This document shows positions 47,001-56,349 of a stretch of DNA of 64,000 nt, piece by piece; the stretch's first letter is position 1, and the number at the start of each line of letters is the position of its first letter. This stretch comes from Alphaproteobacteria bacterium (GTDB taxonomy: Bacteria; Pseudomonadota; Alphaproteobacteria; Rhizobiales; Xanthobacteraceae): assembly GCA_037200445.1 (NCBI GenBank), contig JBBCGH010000001.1, forward strand, positions 3,162,001-3,226,000. The letters run 5' to 3'. The notes beneath the pieces were generated by a model, which was given only the letters and a program-made list of their open reading frames with translations, made no database searches and had not been told where the DNA came from. A program made the translations under genes and the position numbers.

Positions 47001-47031
47001 TTGTCGCAATCGGGCAACATTGTTGTAGAAT
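47001..47031 (+). promoter_or_regulatory. Possible promoter upstream of ntrYX
   Basis: TTGTCG (47001-47006) and TAGAAT (47026-47031) are 19 bp apart in the 135-bp gap between ntrC and ntrY. The fit to sigma-70-like consensus is moderate and the spacing is long. A promoter in this gap is expected because ntrYX is usually transcribed separately from ntrBC. Confidence 0.3.
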
Positions 47032-47095
47032 TACATCAATGACTATCCGGCGGCGCTCGTGAAAGCGTGTCGTCGGGGATACGGGGCTGGCTGCG

Positions 47096-49357
47096 TTGAG
47101 CACTGAAGAAACTGCGCTCGCCGATCCAGGCGGAGCCTCACCATCCCGGCCAACCTCGCGCATCCTTGGCGCAAGCGCGGTCGTGCTCGCGCTGCTGTCG
47201 GCGACCGTAACCTTCGTGGTGCTGACAGGATTCACGCCGATCGCCCCGGTCCACCGCGTCGTCGTGACACTGCTCCTGGTCGATCTCGTCGCTTCGCTGC
47301 TTCTGCTGGGCGTGATCGGCCGGGAAATCTGGCAGATCTTGTCGGCGCGCCGGCGCGGAAGAGCCGGGGCGCGGCTGCATGTGCGCATTATCTTGCTCTT
47401 CTCCTTGATCGCGGCCGCTCCGACGGTGCTGCTCGCGTTCGTTGCCAGCATCACGCTCGACCGCGGACTTGCGCCCTGGTTCTCGACCCGCATCCAGGCG
47501 GTGATCGAGAACTCGCTCACGGTTTCGCAAATCTATTTCACCGAACATGCGACCATGATCCGCAACGAGCTCGCCGCGATGGCGGTCGACGTGGGCCGTG
47601 CGAAGCCGCTGTTCGACAGCGACCGGGAGCGTTTCCGCCAGCTCCTCACCGCGCAAGCGCAGGTGCGCGGGCTGCCGCTGACTTTGATGGTGCACAACGA
47701 TCTCACCGTGATCGAGAAGGCCGACATCGATGGCGTCGGCGATATCGGACCGTCGGCCGCCGCCGGCGCGCTCTCCGCGGTCGGCGAGAACGAGCCGCAG
47801 GTCGCGATGTTTCTGGAGACCAAGAGCGTTGCCGCGGTGATCAAGCTCCGCGGCTATGACGACACCTATCTCTACGTCGCGCGCCCGCTCGATCCGCGCG
47901 TCATCGAACAGCTCGAGGCAACGAAGGCGAGCGTACAGGAGTTCGCAAACCTCGAGGCGCGCCGCATCGGCGTGCAGATCGCCTTTGCGTTGATGTACAC
48001 CGTCATTACGCTGATCGTGCTGCTCTCCGCGGTGTGGCTCGGGCTCAACTTCGCAAATCGGCTGGTCGCGCCGATCCGGCGCCTGATCGGCGCCGCGAAC
48101 CTGGTTTCGACCGGCAATCTCTATGTGCAGGTGCCGGTGCGGCGCGGGGAGGGCGACCTCTCCCAGCTCGGCGAGACTTTCAACAAGATGACCCAGGAGC
48201 TGCGTACGCAGCGCGACGACCTGATGCGCGCGCGCGACCAGATCGACAGCCGCCGCCGCTTCACCGAAGCGGTGCTTGCAGGCGCCAGCGCCGGCGTCAT
48301 CGGCGTCGATGCGAACGGCGAGATCAGCATCCTCAATCGCTCGGCCGAGAAGCTGATCGGCCAGAGCGAGTCGGCGGCGGTCGGCCGCCAATTGACCAAA
48401 GTCATGCCCGAGCTCGACTCGCTGTTCACCGAAGCGCGCACCGGCGCGCACCGGCTGGTACAGGGGCAGATCAACATCAATCGCGACATGCGCGAGCTCA
48501 ATCTGTCGGTGCGGGTCACCACCGAGCAGTCACCCGACGAAGATCACGGCTATGTGGTGACGCTCGATGACATCACCGACCTCGTCACCGCGCAGCGCAC
48601 CTCCGCCTGGGCCGACATCGCGCGGCGCATCGCGCATGAGATCAAGAACCCGCTCACCCCGATCCAGCTGTCCGCCGAACGCTTGAAGCGCAAGTACGCG
48701 AAGGTCATCACCGAAGACAAAGCCGTTTTCGAGCAGTGCACCGACACGATCGTGCGCCAGGTCGACGACATCAAACGCATGGTGGACGAATTCTCGCGCT
48801 TCGCCCGCATGCCCAAGCCGGTAATGACGGCCGAGGACGTCGCCGATACGGCGCGGCAGGTCGTGTTCCTGCAGCGCGTCGGCAATCCGGACATCGACAT
48901 CGAGATCGAGACGCAAGCCGAGCACATGCCGGCGAAATTCGACCGCCGCCTGATCAGCCAGGCGCTCACCAACATCGTGAAGAACGCGAGCGAGGCGATC
49001 GCCGCAGTTCCGCCGGACACGCCCGGCCGCGGCCGCATTCATGTTTCGGTCAAACGCGAGGGCGCCGACATCGTGATCGATGTGATCGATAACGGCACCG
49101 GCCTGCCGAAGGAAAATCGCAACCGCCTGCTCGAACCCTATGTCACGACCCGCGAAAAGGGTACCGGCCTCGGGCTCGCCATCGTCGGACGAATTCTGGA
49201 GGAGCATGGCGGACGCATGGAGCTGTCCGACGCGCCCGATGTTGCGTCCGGCGGACGCGGCGCATGGGTTCATCTGCGTTTCGCGGCCGAGAGCGTCGCG
49301 AGCGCCACCACCGGAAAAGCCGAAACCGCGCAAGCCCTCGAGATGGCGAGTAAATAG
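47096..49357 (+). CDS. ntrY: Nitrogen regulation membrane sensor kinase NtrY
   Basis: A 753-aa membrane kinase. Two or three N-terminal transmembrane helices (about 25-110) and another near 300 flank a periplasmic domain. Then come HAMP (LVAPIRRLIGAANLVSTGNL), PAS (VLAGASAGVIGVDANGEISI), HisKA with the His in [15 protein letters not shown], and HATPase with NIVKNASEAI and GTGLGLAIVGR. It phosphorylates NtrX and responds to nitrogen and redox cues. The start is TTG 47096; no ATG gives the full N-terminus. Confidence 0.95.
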   Translation: MSTEETALADPGGASPSRPTSRILGASAVVLALLSATVTFVVLTGFTPIAPVHRVVVTLLLVDLVASLLLLGVIGREIWQILSARRRGRAGARLHVRIILLFSLIAAAPTVLLAFVASITLDRGLAPWFSTRIQAVIENSLTVSQIYFTEHATMIRNELAAMAVDVGRAKPLFDSDRERFRQLLTAQAQVRGLPLTLMVHNDLTVIEKADIDGVGDIGPSAAAGALSAVGENEPQVAMFLETKSVAAVIKLRGYDDTYLYVARPLDPRVIEQLEATKASVQEFANLEARRIGVQIAFALMYTVITLIVLLSAVWLGLNFANRLVAPIRRLIGAANLVSTGNLYVQVPVRRGEGDLSQLGETFNKMTQELRTQRDDLMRARDQIDSRRRFTEAVLAGASAGVIGVDANGEISILNRSAEKLIGQSESAAVGRQLTKVMPELDSLFTEARTGAHRLVQGQININRDMRELNLSVRVTTEQSPDEDHGYVVTLDDITDLVTAQRTSAWADIARRIAHEIKNPLTPIQLSAERLKRKYAKVITEDKAVFEQCTDTIVRQVDDIKRMVDEFSRFARMPKPVMTAEDVADTARQVVFLQRVGNPDIDIEIETQAEHMPAKFDRRLISQALTNIVKNASEAIAAVPPDTPGRGRIHVSVKREGADIVIDVIDNGTGLPKENRNRLLEPYVTTREKGTGLGLAIVGRILEEHGGRMELSDAPDVASGGRGAWVHLRFAAESVASATTGKAETAQALEMASK

Positions 49358-49359
49358 TC

Positions 49360-50733
49360 ATGGCGGCCTCTGACATCCTGATCGTGGACGACGAAGCGGA
49401 TATCCGCGAACTCGTTGCGGGAATCCTGCAGGACGAAGGCTACGAGACGCGCACCGCGCGCGACAGCGATACTGCGCTCAACGCGATCGGCACGCGCCGG
49501 CCGAACCTCCTGTTCCTCGATATCTGGCTGCAGGGCTCGAAGCTCGACGGGCTGCAGCTGCTCGACAGCGTGAAAGGGGAGAACCCCGATCTGCCCGTGG
49601 TGATGATCTCCGGCCATGGCAACATCGAGACCGCCGTCTCGGCGATCAAGCGCGGGGCCTACGACTTCATCGAGAAGCCGTTCAAGGCCGACCGGCTGGT
49701 CCTGGTTGCCAACCGGGCGCTGGAAAATTCCCGCCTCAAGCGCGAGGTGAAGGAATTAAAGCAGCTCGCGCCGCAGGCCTCGAGCCTGGTGGGCAAGTCG
49801 CCTGCGATCAATCAGCTTCGTCATGTGATCGAGAAAGTCGCGCCCACCAACAGCCGCATCCTGATCGTCGGCCCGTCCGGCGGCGGCAAGGAACTCGCCG
49901 CGCGCACCATCCATCAACACTCGGCGCGGCAGGATGCGCCGTTCGTCGTCATCAACGCGGCCGCGATCACGCCCGAGCACATGGAATCCGAGCTCTTCGG
50001 CGTGGAGGCCGCGAACGGCGCGCAGGGCCGGAAGGTCGGCGCGCTCGAGGAGGCGCACCACGGCACGCTGTTCATCGACGAGATCAGCGACATGCCGCGC
50101 GAGACGCAAAACAAGATCCTGCGCGTGCTCGTCGACCAGACCTTCCAGCGCGTCGGCGGCACCACCAAGGTCAATGTCGACGTGCGCATCGTCTCCTCGA
50201 CGGCGCGCAACCTGGAGGCGGAGATCGCGGCCGGCAAGTTCCGCGAGGACCTCTATCACCGCCTCTCGGTGGTGCCGATCCGCGTGCCGCCGCTCGCCGA
50301 GCGGCGCGAGGACATCCCGCTGCTGGTCGATCATTTCATGGACCAGATTTCGCAGTCGACCGGCCTGCCGAAGCGCACCATCGGCGAGGACGCGATGGCG
50401 GTGCTGCAGTCGCACGACTGGCCCGGCAACGTGCGGCAGCTGCGCAACAACGTCGAGCGTCTGATGATCCTGGCGGGCGGCGACGCCGATGCGGTGATCG
50501 ACGCCTCGATGCTGCCGCAGGATGTCGGCGCGATGGTGCCGAGCCTGCCGAACGGCAACGGCGGCGAGCACCTGATGGGGCTGCCGCTGCGCGACGCGCG
50601 CGAGATGTTCGAGCGCGAATATCTGCGCGCGCAGATCAACCGCTTCGGCGGCAACATCTCGCGCACTGCCGAATTCGTCGGCATGGAGCGCTCCGCCCTG
50701 CATCGCAAGCTCAAGGCGCTTGGAATCGGGTAG
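49360..50733 (+). CDS. ntrX: Response regulator NtrX
   Basis: A 457-aa NtrC-family regulator paired with NtrY. Receiver domain with DDE at the N-terminus and acceptor Asp in LFLDIWLQG. The AAA+ domain has Walker A GPSGGGKE. At the position of the sigma-54 contact loop it reads ELFGVEAANGAQGRKVG, with no GAFTGA, as is usual for rhizobial NtrX, so it probably acts on sigma-70-type promoters. The C-terminal Fis helix-turn-helix is NISRTAEFVGMERSALHRKL. It follows ntrY by 2 bp. Confidence 0.95.
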   Translation: MAASDILIVDDEADIRELVAGILQDEGYETRTARDSDTALNAIGTRRPNLLFLDIWLQGSKLDGLQLLDSVKGENPDLPVVMISGHGNIETAVSAIKRGAYDFIEKPFKADRLVLVANRALENSRLKREVKELKQLAPQASSLVGKSPAINQLRHVIEKVAPTNSRILIVGPSGGGKELAARTIHQHSARQDAPFVVINAAAITPEHMESELFGVEAANGAQGRKVGALEEAHHGTLFIDEISDMPRETQNKILRVLVDQTFQRVGGTTKVNVDVRIVSSTARNLEAEIAAGKFREDLYHRLSVVPIRVPPLAERREDIPLLVDHFMDQISQSTGLPKRTIGEDAMAVLQSHDWPGNVRQLRNNVERLMILAGGDADAVIDASMLPQDVGAMVPSLPNGNGGEHLMGLPLRDAREMFEREYLRAQINRFGGNISRTAEFVGMERSALHRKLKALGIG

Positions 50734-50757
50734 ACCGGGCCACGCGCTCTGCGGGCT

Positions 50758-50793
50758 CCCTCTTCCTGCAAGGGAGAGGGTCGGGGAGAGGGT
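50758..50793. repeat. Interspersed inverted-repeat element (CCCTC...GAGGG type)
   Basis: A hairpin with arms CCCTCTTCC and GGGAGAGGG around TGCAA (50758-50780) is followed by the direct copy of its right arm, TCGGGGAGAGGGT. It resembles the short intergenic palindromes common in proteobacterial genomes. It may end ntrYX transcription, and its last bases provide the purine-rich sequence before the next ATG. Confidence 0.55.
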
Positions 50794-50795
50794 CA

Positions 50796-51653
50796 ATGTC
50801 ACGCATCGCCTATGTGAACGGCCGCTACGTGCCGCATCGTGCCGCGACTGTGCATGTCGAGGACCGCGGCTATCAGTTTGCCGACGGCGTCTACGAGGTG
50901 TGCGAGGTGAGGGGCGGCAAGCTGGTCGACGAGCGCCGCCACATGGACCGGCTCGAGCGTTCGCTGTCCGAATTGCGCATCGACATGCCGATGCCGCGCA
51001 ATGCGCTCGGCGTCGTGTTCCGCGAGACCGTCGCGCGCAACCGGGTGCGCGACGGCATCCTCTATCTGCAGATCACGCGCGGGGTCGCGCGGCGCGATCA
51101 TGCCTTTCCGGCACCCGGAACGCCGCCCGCCATCGTGGTGACGGCCAAGAGCTACGATCTCGACAGGCTGGAGCAGGGGGCGGCCGACGGGATCGCGGTC
51201 ATTTCCGTGCCGGAGAACCGCTGGCCGCGCGTCGACATCAAGTCTGTCTCGCTCCTGCCCAATGTGCTCGCCAAGCAGGCGGCGCGCGAGCAGGGCGCCA
51301 AGGAGGCCTGGTTCGTCGATGCGGAGGGCAAGGTCACCGAGGGCTCGTCCTCCAACGCCTGGATCGTGACCCGCGAGGGTGCGGTCGTCACCCGGCCAGC
51401 CGATTTCGGCATCCTGCGCGGGATCACCCGGACCGTGGTGCTGGAGGTCATTGCGGAGCACGGCCTCAAGCTTGAGGAGCGCGCCTTCACGATGGAAGAG
51501 GCCCACGCGGCGCGCGAGGCGTTCATCACCTCGGCGACCAATTTCGTCATGCCAGTGGTGCGGGTCGATGGTCGGCCGGTCGGCAATGGCGCGCCTGGTC
51601 TTCTCGCCAGCGCGCTGCGGCGGGATTACCACGCCCACGCCGAAATCGCCTGA
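50796..51653 (+). CDS. dat: D-amino acid aminotransferase (class IV PLP enzyme)
   Basis: PLP-dependent transaminase of 285 aa. Class IV features: YVNGRYVPHRAATVHVEDRGYQFADGVYEV at the N-terminus (split here only for reading: VEDRGYQFADGVYEV), the PLP Lys in RVDIKSVSLLPNVLAKQ, and EGSSSNAWIV. It interconverts D-alanine and D-glutamate for peptidoglycan; branched-chain or aminodeoxychorismate activity is possible in this fold. The gene between ntrX and hfq is conserved in Hyphomicrobiales. Confidence 0.87.
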   Translation: MSRIAYVNGRYVPHRAATVHVEDRGYQFADGVYEVCEVRGGKLVDERRHMDRLERSLSELRIDMPMPRNALGVVFRETVARNRVRDGILYLQITRGVARRDHAFPAPGTPPAIVVTAKSYDLDRLEQGAADGIAVISVPENRWPRVDIKSVSLLPNVLAKQAAREQGAKEAWFVDAEGKVTEGSSSNAWIVTREGAVVTRPADFGILRGITRTVVLEVIAEHGLKLEERAFTMEEAHAAREAFITSATNFVMPVVRVDGRPVGNGAPGLLASALRRDYHAHAEIA

Positions 51654-51822
51654 AGGCGCTGGAATCGCACCGCTTCCGCCATTCTGCGCTTGCGCGGGTT
51701 CCCGCCCTACCATCTAATGGACGCTGCCACGACCGCGTGCGGGGGCAAGCCGGCTCGCGGGGAAGTGACAAAAACCGCTCGTGGGAGAGGGAGACCCGCG
51801 AATAATAACGGAAACAACGGCA

Positions 51823-52080
51823 ATGGCGGCCGAAAGAGCACAAAACCTACAAGACACCTTCCTCAATCATGTCCGAAAAAGTAAGACGCCGCTGACGATC
51901 TTTCTGGTCAATGGCGTGAAGCTTCAGGGGGTCGTGACCTGGTTCGATAATTTCTGTGTGCTGCTGCGGCGGGATGGGCACTCGCAGCTCGTCTACAAGC
52001 ACGCGATATCGACCATCATGCCGGGGCATCCGATCCAACTGTTCGAAGGCGCCGAGGAGGCGCCTGCGGAAAAGGTCTGA
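51823..52080 (+). CDS. hfq: RNA chaperone Hfq
   Basis: An 85-aa Sm-like hexameric RNA chaperone that pairs small RNAs with mRNAs. Sm1 motif is [19 protein letters not shown] and Sm2 is [10 protein letters not shown]. The short C-terminal tail is typical of alphaproteobacteria. ATG 51823 matches the usual N-terminus [11 protein letters not shown]; the open frame upstream to 51781 is not needed. A separate promoter in the 170-bp gap upstream is likely. Confidence 0.97.
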   Translation: MAAERAQNLQDTFLNHVRKSKTPLTIFLVNGVKLQGVVTWFDNFCVLLRRDGHSQLVYKHAISTIMPGHPIQLFEGAEEAPAEKV

Positions 52081-52081
52081 T

Positions 52082-53455
52082 TTGGAGCCACGACGCCGCG
52101 AGGCGATTTCCGGATTGTCTGGCGCGCCCGCCGAGGGCGCGACCGGCCGTGCTATGGTCGTCGGCCCCTATCTGCGCCGCCGGCTCGCAAAAGGGCAATC
52201 GCTCACCGCGGATGTCGAGCGCGCGCCGCAGGCGCGGCTCGAGGAGGCGGTCGGCCTTGCGGCCGCGATCGACCTCGATGTGGTCTCGTCCGGCATTGCG
52301 CCGCTCAGCGAGATCAGGCCCGCGACCTACATCGGCAAAGGCAAGGTCGAAGAGCTTGCCGGGCTCATCAAGGGCGAGGAGATCGGCATCGTCGTGATGG
52401 ATTGTGCGCTGTCACCGGTGCAGCAGCGCAATTTGGAAAAGGCCTGGAGCGCCAAGGTGCTCGACCGCACCGGGCTGATCCTGGAGATCTTCGGCCGCCG
52501 CGCCCGCACGCGCGAAGGCACGCTGCAGGTCGAGCATGCGCACCTGACCTACCAGAAGGGACGGCTGGTGCGCTCCTGGACGCACCTGGAACGCCAGCGC
52601 GGCGGCTTCGGCTTCCTCGGCGGCCCGGGCGAGACGCAGATTGAATCCGACCGGCGCCAGATCGAGGAGCGCATCGCCAAGATCGAACGCGAGCTGGAGA
52701 GCGTGAAGCGCACCCGCAAGCTGCATCGCGACAGCCGCAAGCGCGTGCCTTACCCGGTGGTGGCGCTGGTCGGCTACACCAATGCGGGAAAGTCGACCCT
52801 CTTTAATCGGCTGACGCGCTCAGCCGTGCTCGAAGCCGACATGCTGTTTGCAACGCTCGATCCGACGCTGCGCGCGATCACACTGCCGCACGGCGCCAAG
52901 GCGATCCTCTCCGACACGGTCGGCTTCATCTCCGATCTGCCGACCATGCTGGTCGCGGCGTTCCGCGCGACGCTCGAAGAGGTGATCGAGGCCGACATCA
53001 TCCTGCACGTGCGCGATGCGACGCATGAAGACACCGCCGCGCAGGCGCATGACGTCGAAGAGGTGCTGCGGGCGCTCGACATCGACCCGAACGACCACGC
53101 GCGCATCATCGAAGTCTGGAACAAGATCGACCGGCTCGATGAGCAGGCGCGCCTCCAGCTCGAGAATGTCGCCGCGCGCCGCAGCGAGAACCGCCCGGTG
53201 CTGGTTTCGGCGCTCACCGGGGAGGGGCTCGATGCGCTGCTCGCCGCGATCGAGGCGCGCCTCGCGCTGACCCGCGTCGTGCTCGACCTCGTGCTCGACC
53301 CGGCGGACGGGGCAGGGGTGAGCTGGCTCTATCGCCACGCCGAAGTGCTGTCCAAAGACATGGACCAAGACGGCAAGCTTGCCATGACCGTGCGCGCCGA
53401 TCCGGACAAGGCGGAGCGCATCAGGGGGAAGTTTCTGACTCCGGCTTCGTCGTGA
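52082..53455 (+). CDS. hflX: GTPase HflX
   Basis: Ribosome-associated GTPase of 457 aa that splits stalled 70S ribosomes after stress. The HflX N-terminal domain ([45 protein letters not shown]) precedes the G domain: G1 [13 protein letters not shown]3 [10 protein letters not shown] and G4 NKID. The start is probably TTG 52082, one base after the hfq stop; ATG 52154 would cut a short variable N-terminus. hfq-hflX is a conserved pair. Confidence 0.95.
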   Translation: MEPRRREAISGLSGAPAEGATGRAMVVGPYLRRRLAKGQSLTADVERAPQARLEEAVGLAAAIDLDVVSSGIAPLSEIRPATYIGKGKVEELAGLIKGEEIGIVVMDCALSPVQQRNLEKAWSAKVLDRTGLILEIFGRRARTREGTLQVEHAHLTYQKGRLVRSWTHLERQRGGFGFLGGPGETQIESDRRQIEERIAKIERELESVKRTRKLHRDSRKRVPYPVVALVGYTNAGKSTLFNRLTRSAVLEADMLFATLDPTLRAITLPHGAKAILSDTVGFISDLPTMLVAAFRATLEEVIEADIILHVRDATHEDTAAQAHDVEEVLRALDIDPNDHARIIEVWNKIDRLDEQARLQLENVAARRSENRPVLVSALTGEGLDALLAAIEARLALTRVVLDLVLDPADGAGVSWLYRHAEVLSKDMDQDGKLAMTVRADPDKAERIRGKFLTPASS

Positions 53456-53476
53456 GCGCCAGCGCGCGCAAGAGCG

Positions 53477-54550
53477 TCACAGGCTCCCCAGGTTGTTCTT
53501 GAGCCACTTGATGATGGCGTCGATCGCTTCCTCGATCACGGGCTCGACGGCAAGGAATGGCGTGCCATCGAAATAGCGCGGTGGGGTGCTGCCACCGCCG
53601 GGCTGGCCGCCCTCATCGATCGACTTCCGCCATTTCTCCGCATGGTCTGCCCACTCCACCGGATCGACGAGAGTGGGCTCTTCCACCCACACGTTCCAGG
53701 TCAGGGTGTTATAGGGTGTCAGCAAGTTGCCTGACGCGACGTTGAATGCATCCATCACCAGCTGGTTGAATCCGTCGACGATCGAATTGCCCGTCGGTAT
53801 GATCGTTCCGATCATGACTTCCAGGTTTGCAACGGACCAGGCTGCGTTGTTGGCGATTTCCGAGGTTGAGTTCCAGTGCCTCGCAAAGTCAGGACTTTTG
53901 AAGCGCGTCGACTCGCCGCTGCGGCCCTTCAGGATCGACAGCGACGAATTCTGGCTGTTCCAGAGTTTGACCTTGATCGAGTTCGCCTTGCTGTCCGGGA
54001 ACGGAAGGCCGCTGTTGGCAAACAGCATCCACATCAACCTGACCATAGACGTTTGGAGCGCAGCGGGGCTGAACCAGATCTGACCCATGGTGGTCAGATC
54101 CGCCGCAACGTTCCTGTCCTTGGGGGCCGTCTCGTCGACCCAGCCCCTGTTACCGGTCACCGTCACTTCGATGTTCAGGGTGCCCCAGTGACGATGGAAG
54201 ATTCCTTGCTGGGGACAGATGATGGAATAGACCCGTCCCGTGTCGGTGTAGCCGATCCGGGAGATGTCGTGCGCGAACCTCGAAAAAGCCCGGGAGCTCT
54301 CGTCGCCGACAACGGTCTGCCAGCTGAACTCGGGCCACCACACCTTCTGCTGGCGCGTGAGCTTGCAGATGTTGGCCATATTGTCGAGCAGGGGCAGGGA
54401 CGACAGATCAGGTTGATTGGGAAACTGAGGATTATAGGCGAATTTGGGATTGGACTGGGCGAATCCACCCTTCCATCCCGGCGGTATGGCCGAACCCGGC
54501 CGTCTCGCCGCCGCGCCGCGCCCGCCACCAACACGCTTACTCTTTGCCAT
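53477..54550 (-). CDS. Unrecognised 357-aa protein inserted between hflX and mazG
   Basis: I do not recognise this protein. The N-terminal 30 residues are basic and Gly/Arg-rich (AKSKRVGGGRGAAARRPGSA), then a Pro/Asn/Phe-rich segment (NPKFAYNPQFPNQPDL) and a Trp-rich beta-like body (WWPEFSW, RHWGTLNIEVTVTGNRGW, LIWFSPAAL-like). It ends in an acidic helix (VIEEAIDAIIKWLKNNLGSL). No signal peptide or membrane segment. Composition has more Asn, Ser and Trp and lower GC than its neighbours, which suggests transfer. A basic disordered arm before a beta-rich body recalls some structural or RNA-binding proteins, but this is only a resemblance. ATG 54550; a TTG at 54562 is less likely. Confidence 0.7.
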   Translation of the reverse strand: MAKSKRVGGGRGAAARRPGSAIPPGWKGGFAQSNPKFAYNPQFPNQPDLSSLPLLDNMANICKLTRQQKVWWPEFSWQTVVGDESSRAFSRFAHDISRIGYTDTGRVYSIICPQQGIFHRHWGTLNIEVTVTGNRGWVDETAPKDRNVAADLTTMGQIWFSPAALQTSMVRLMWMLFANSGLPFPDSKANSIKVKLWNSQNSSLSILKGRSGESTRFKSPDFARHWNSTSEIANNAAWSVANLEVMIGTIIPTGNSIVDGFNQLVMDAFNVASGNLLTPYNTLTWNVWVEEPTLVDPVEWADHAEKWRKSIDEGGQPGGGSTPPRYFDGTPFLAVEPVIEEAIDAIIKWLKNNLGSL

Positions 54551-54712
54551 GAGCTTTCCCAAACGGCTGGGCGGCGGAGTGCAATCCGACGGAAAAATCC
54601 GCCGCCGGATTTACCCGAGGTAGAATACTGCCGTGTCCTGCCCGGGGGGTCTAGTGGCTTGTGAGCGTCATGAGGAAACGGGCGACGTGGCGACAAGACC
54701 CCTTCGCCCCCG

Positions 54713-55564
54713 CTACTTCCCGGCTCGCTCTTTTGCCTTCGCCTGATCCCACAGCGCGTCCATCTCGGCGAGCGTCGCCTGCTCGGGCGTTTTGCCGAGC
54801 GCGGCGAGCGCATCCTCGATCGCGCCGAAACGCCGCTCGAACTTCAGGTTCGTGCCGCGCAGCGCGGTCTCGGGATCGACGCCGAGGTGGTGCGCAAGGT
54901 TGACGACCACGAACAACAGGTCGCCGATCTCTTCTTTCGCGTGTTCGGTGTCACCGTTATCAAGCTCGGCCTCGATCTCGCTGGTTTCTTCGCGAATTTT
55001 ATCGATCACGGCCTTGGGGTCGTTCCAGTCGAAGCCGACCTTGCCGGCCTTCTGCTGCAACTTGAGCGCGCGCGCGAGCGCCGGCAGTCCGGCCGAGACA
55101 CCGGAGAGCGCACCGGAGCGGCCGGTGCTTGAATCAACAAGGGCAGGGCCCTTGCCGGCCTCCGCCCGCGCTACCTTCTTGGCTTCTTTTTCTTGCGCCT
55201 TGATCTTGTCCCACTGGACGGTGACCTCTGGCGTACTCATGCCGCCCTTGTCGCCGAACACATGCGGGTGGCGGCGGATCAGCTTTTCGGTGATCGCCTG
55301 CACGACATCGCCGAACGCGAAGGAACCTTGCTCCTCGGCCATGCGCGCGTGGAACACGACTTGCAGCAGCAGGTCGCCGAGCTCGTCCTTGAGGTCATCG
55401 AGATCGCCGCGCGAGATCGCGTCGGCGACCTCATGGGCTTCCTCGATGGTGTAGGGCGCGATGGTCTGGAAATTCTGTTCGAGATCCCACGGGCAGCCGG
55501 TGCCGGGCGTGCGCAGCGCCGCCATGACCTCGAGGAGCCGGGTGATGTCGGGCGAGGGCTTCAT
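54713..55564 (-). CDS. mazG: Nucleoside triphosphate pyrophosphohydrolase MazG
   Basis: A 283-aa housecleaning enzyme that hydrolyses NTPs to NMP and PPi. Two MazG domains are visible, each with an ExxE...ExxD metal site: EEAHEVADAI with DELGDLLLQVVFH, and EETSEIEAEL with EEIGDLLFVVVNL. GCPWDLEQ is the usual N-terminal signature. ATG 55564 is chosen; no clear ribosome binding site, and a perfect hairpin ends 7 bp upstream of it. Confidence 0.95.
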   Translation of the reverse strand: MKPSPDITRLLEVMAALRTPGTGCPWDLEQNFQTIAPYTIEEAHEVADAISRGDLDDLKDELGDLLLQVVFHARMAEEQGSFAFGDVVQAITEKLIRRHPHVFGDKGGMSTPEVTVQWDKIKAQEKEAKKVARAEAGKGPALVDSSTGRSGALSGVSAGLPALARALKLQQKAGKVGFDWNDPKAVIDKIREETSEIEAELDNGDTEHAKEEIGDLLFVVVNLAHHLGVDPETALRGTNLKFERRFGAIEDALAALGKTPEQATLAEMDALWDQAKAKERAGK

Positions 55565-55570
55565 GATGCC

Positions 55571-55594
55571 GCGAGGGTAGCAAGCCACCCTCGC
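55571..55594 (-). terminator. 8-bp perfect hairpin just upstream of mazG
   Basis: GCGAGGGT (55571-55578) and ACCCTCGC (55587-55594) are perfect complements around an 8-base loop. It lies between the dps stop codon and the mazG ATG. There is no T-run, so it could be a weak dps terminator, an RNA-stabilising hairpin, or a structure that limits mazG translation. Confidence 0.5.
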
Positions 55595-55627
55595 CCGAGA
55601 CATTATTAACGCCGCGAACCCACAGCT

Positions 55628-56165
55628 TCAGTGGCCGGTCGCGTCCGCCTTGCGCGAGGCCTCGAACAGGAACCAGGTGCGCCGCTCGGTCTCGTCGATG
55701 TAGTTTTCCAGGAGGCTCGCCGAGGCCACGTCCTCGTGCTTGTCGCAGACCTCGTGCGCCTTGCGCATCGCGGCGGCGACCGCCTTGTTGTCGTTCATCA
55801 GTTCGCGCAGCATCTCGTTCGGGCCGACGAACCGTTCGTCGTTGTCCTTGATGGATTGAAGCTGCGAGATATGCCCGATCGAGCGCAGCGTCGTGCCGCT
55901 GATCTTGCGCACCCCGCTCGGCCAGCGGGTCGGTGGTGGCGAAGATCGCGTCCGCATGGTCGTCGAGCATCAGGTGGTAGTCGCGGAAGTGCGGCCCGCT
56001 GATGTGCCAATGAAAATTCTTGGTCTTGAGGTAGAGCGCGAAGGCATCGGCCAGGAGGCCGTTCAGCGCCTCCGAAACTTCCTTCACGGCGGTGTCGTCG
56101 AGATCGGTCGGCGTGTCGAGATTGGGTGCGGGCTTGCCGCGCTTCAACTGGGTGACCTTGCTCAC
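55628..56165 (-). CDS. dps: Dps-family DNA-protection ferritin, with an apparent frameshift
   Basis: Dps stores iron and shields DNA in starvation and oxidative stress. The N-terminal part (MSKVTQLKRGKPAPN, then LYLKTKNFHWHISGPHFRDYH and LDDHADAIFATTDPLAER) starts at 56165 and carries the ferroxidase His, Asp and Glu residues. The C-terminal half (SGTTLRSIGHISQLQSI to SRKADATGH) is in another frame. Removing one G from the four-G run at 55912-55915 (C on the plus strand) joins them into a normal 178-aa Dps. A sequencing insertion is the likely cause. Confidence 0.82.
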
Positions 56166-56349
56166 GGGTGCCTCGTTTCGTGCGAATGGGAGTGGGAAAG
56201 CCTGCCGCGCCCCACATCACAATGCGCGAGGGGATGCCTTCGGTTCCATTCTTCCTTCGGGCGCGTCGCCTCCTGCTTAGGTATATCGGGGATTCGCATA
56301 AGACATATTATGGAATATTTTATTCACATAGCTAACTTGCTGGAATAGC

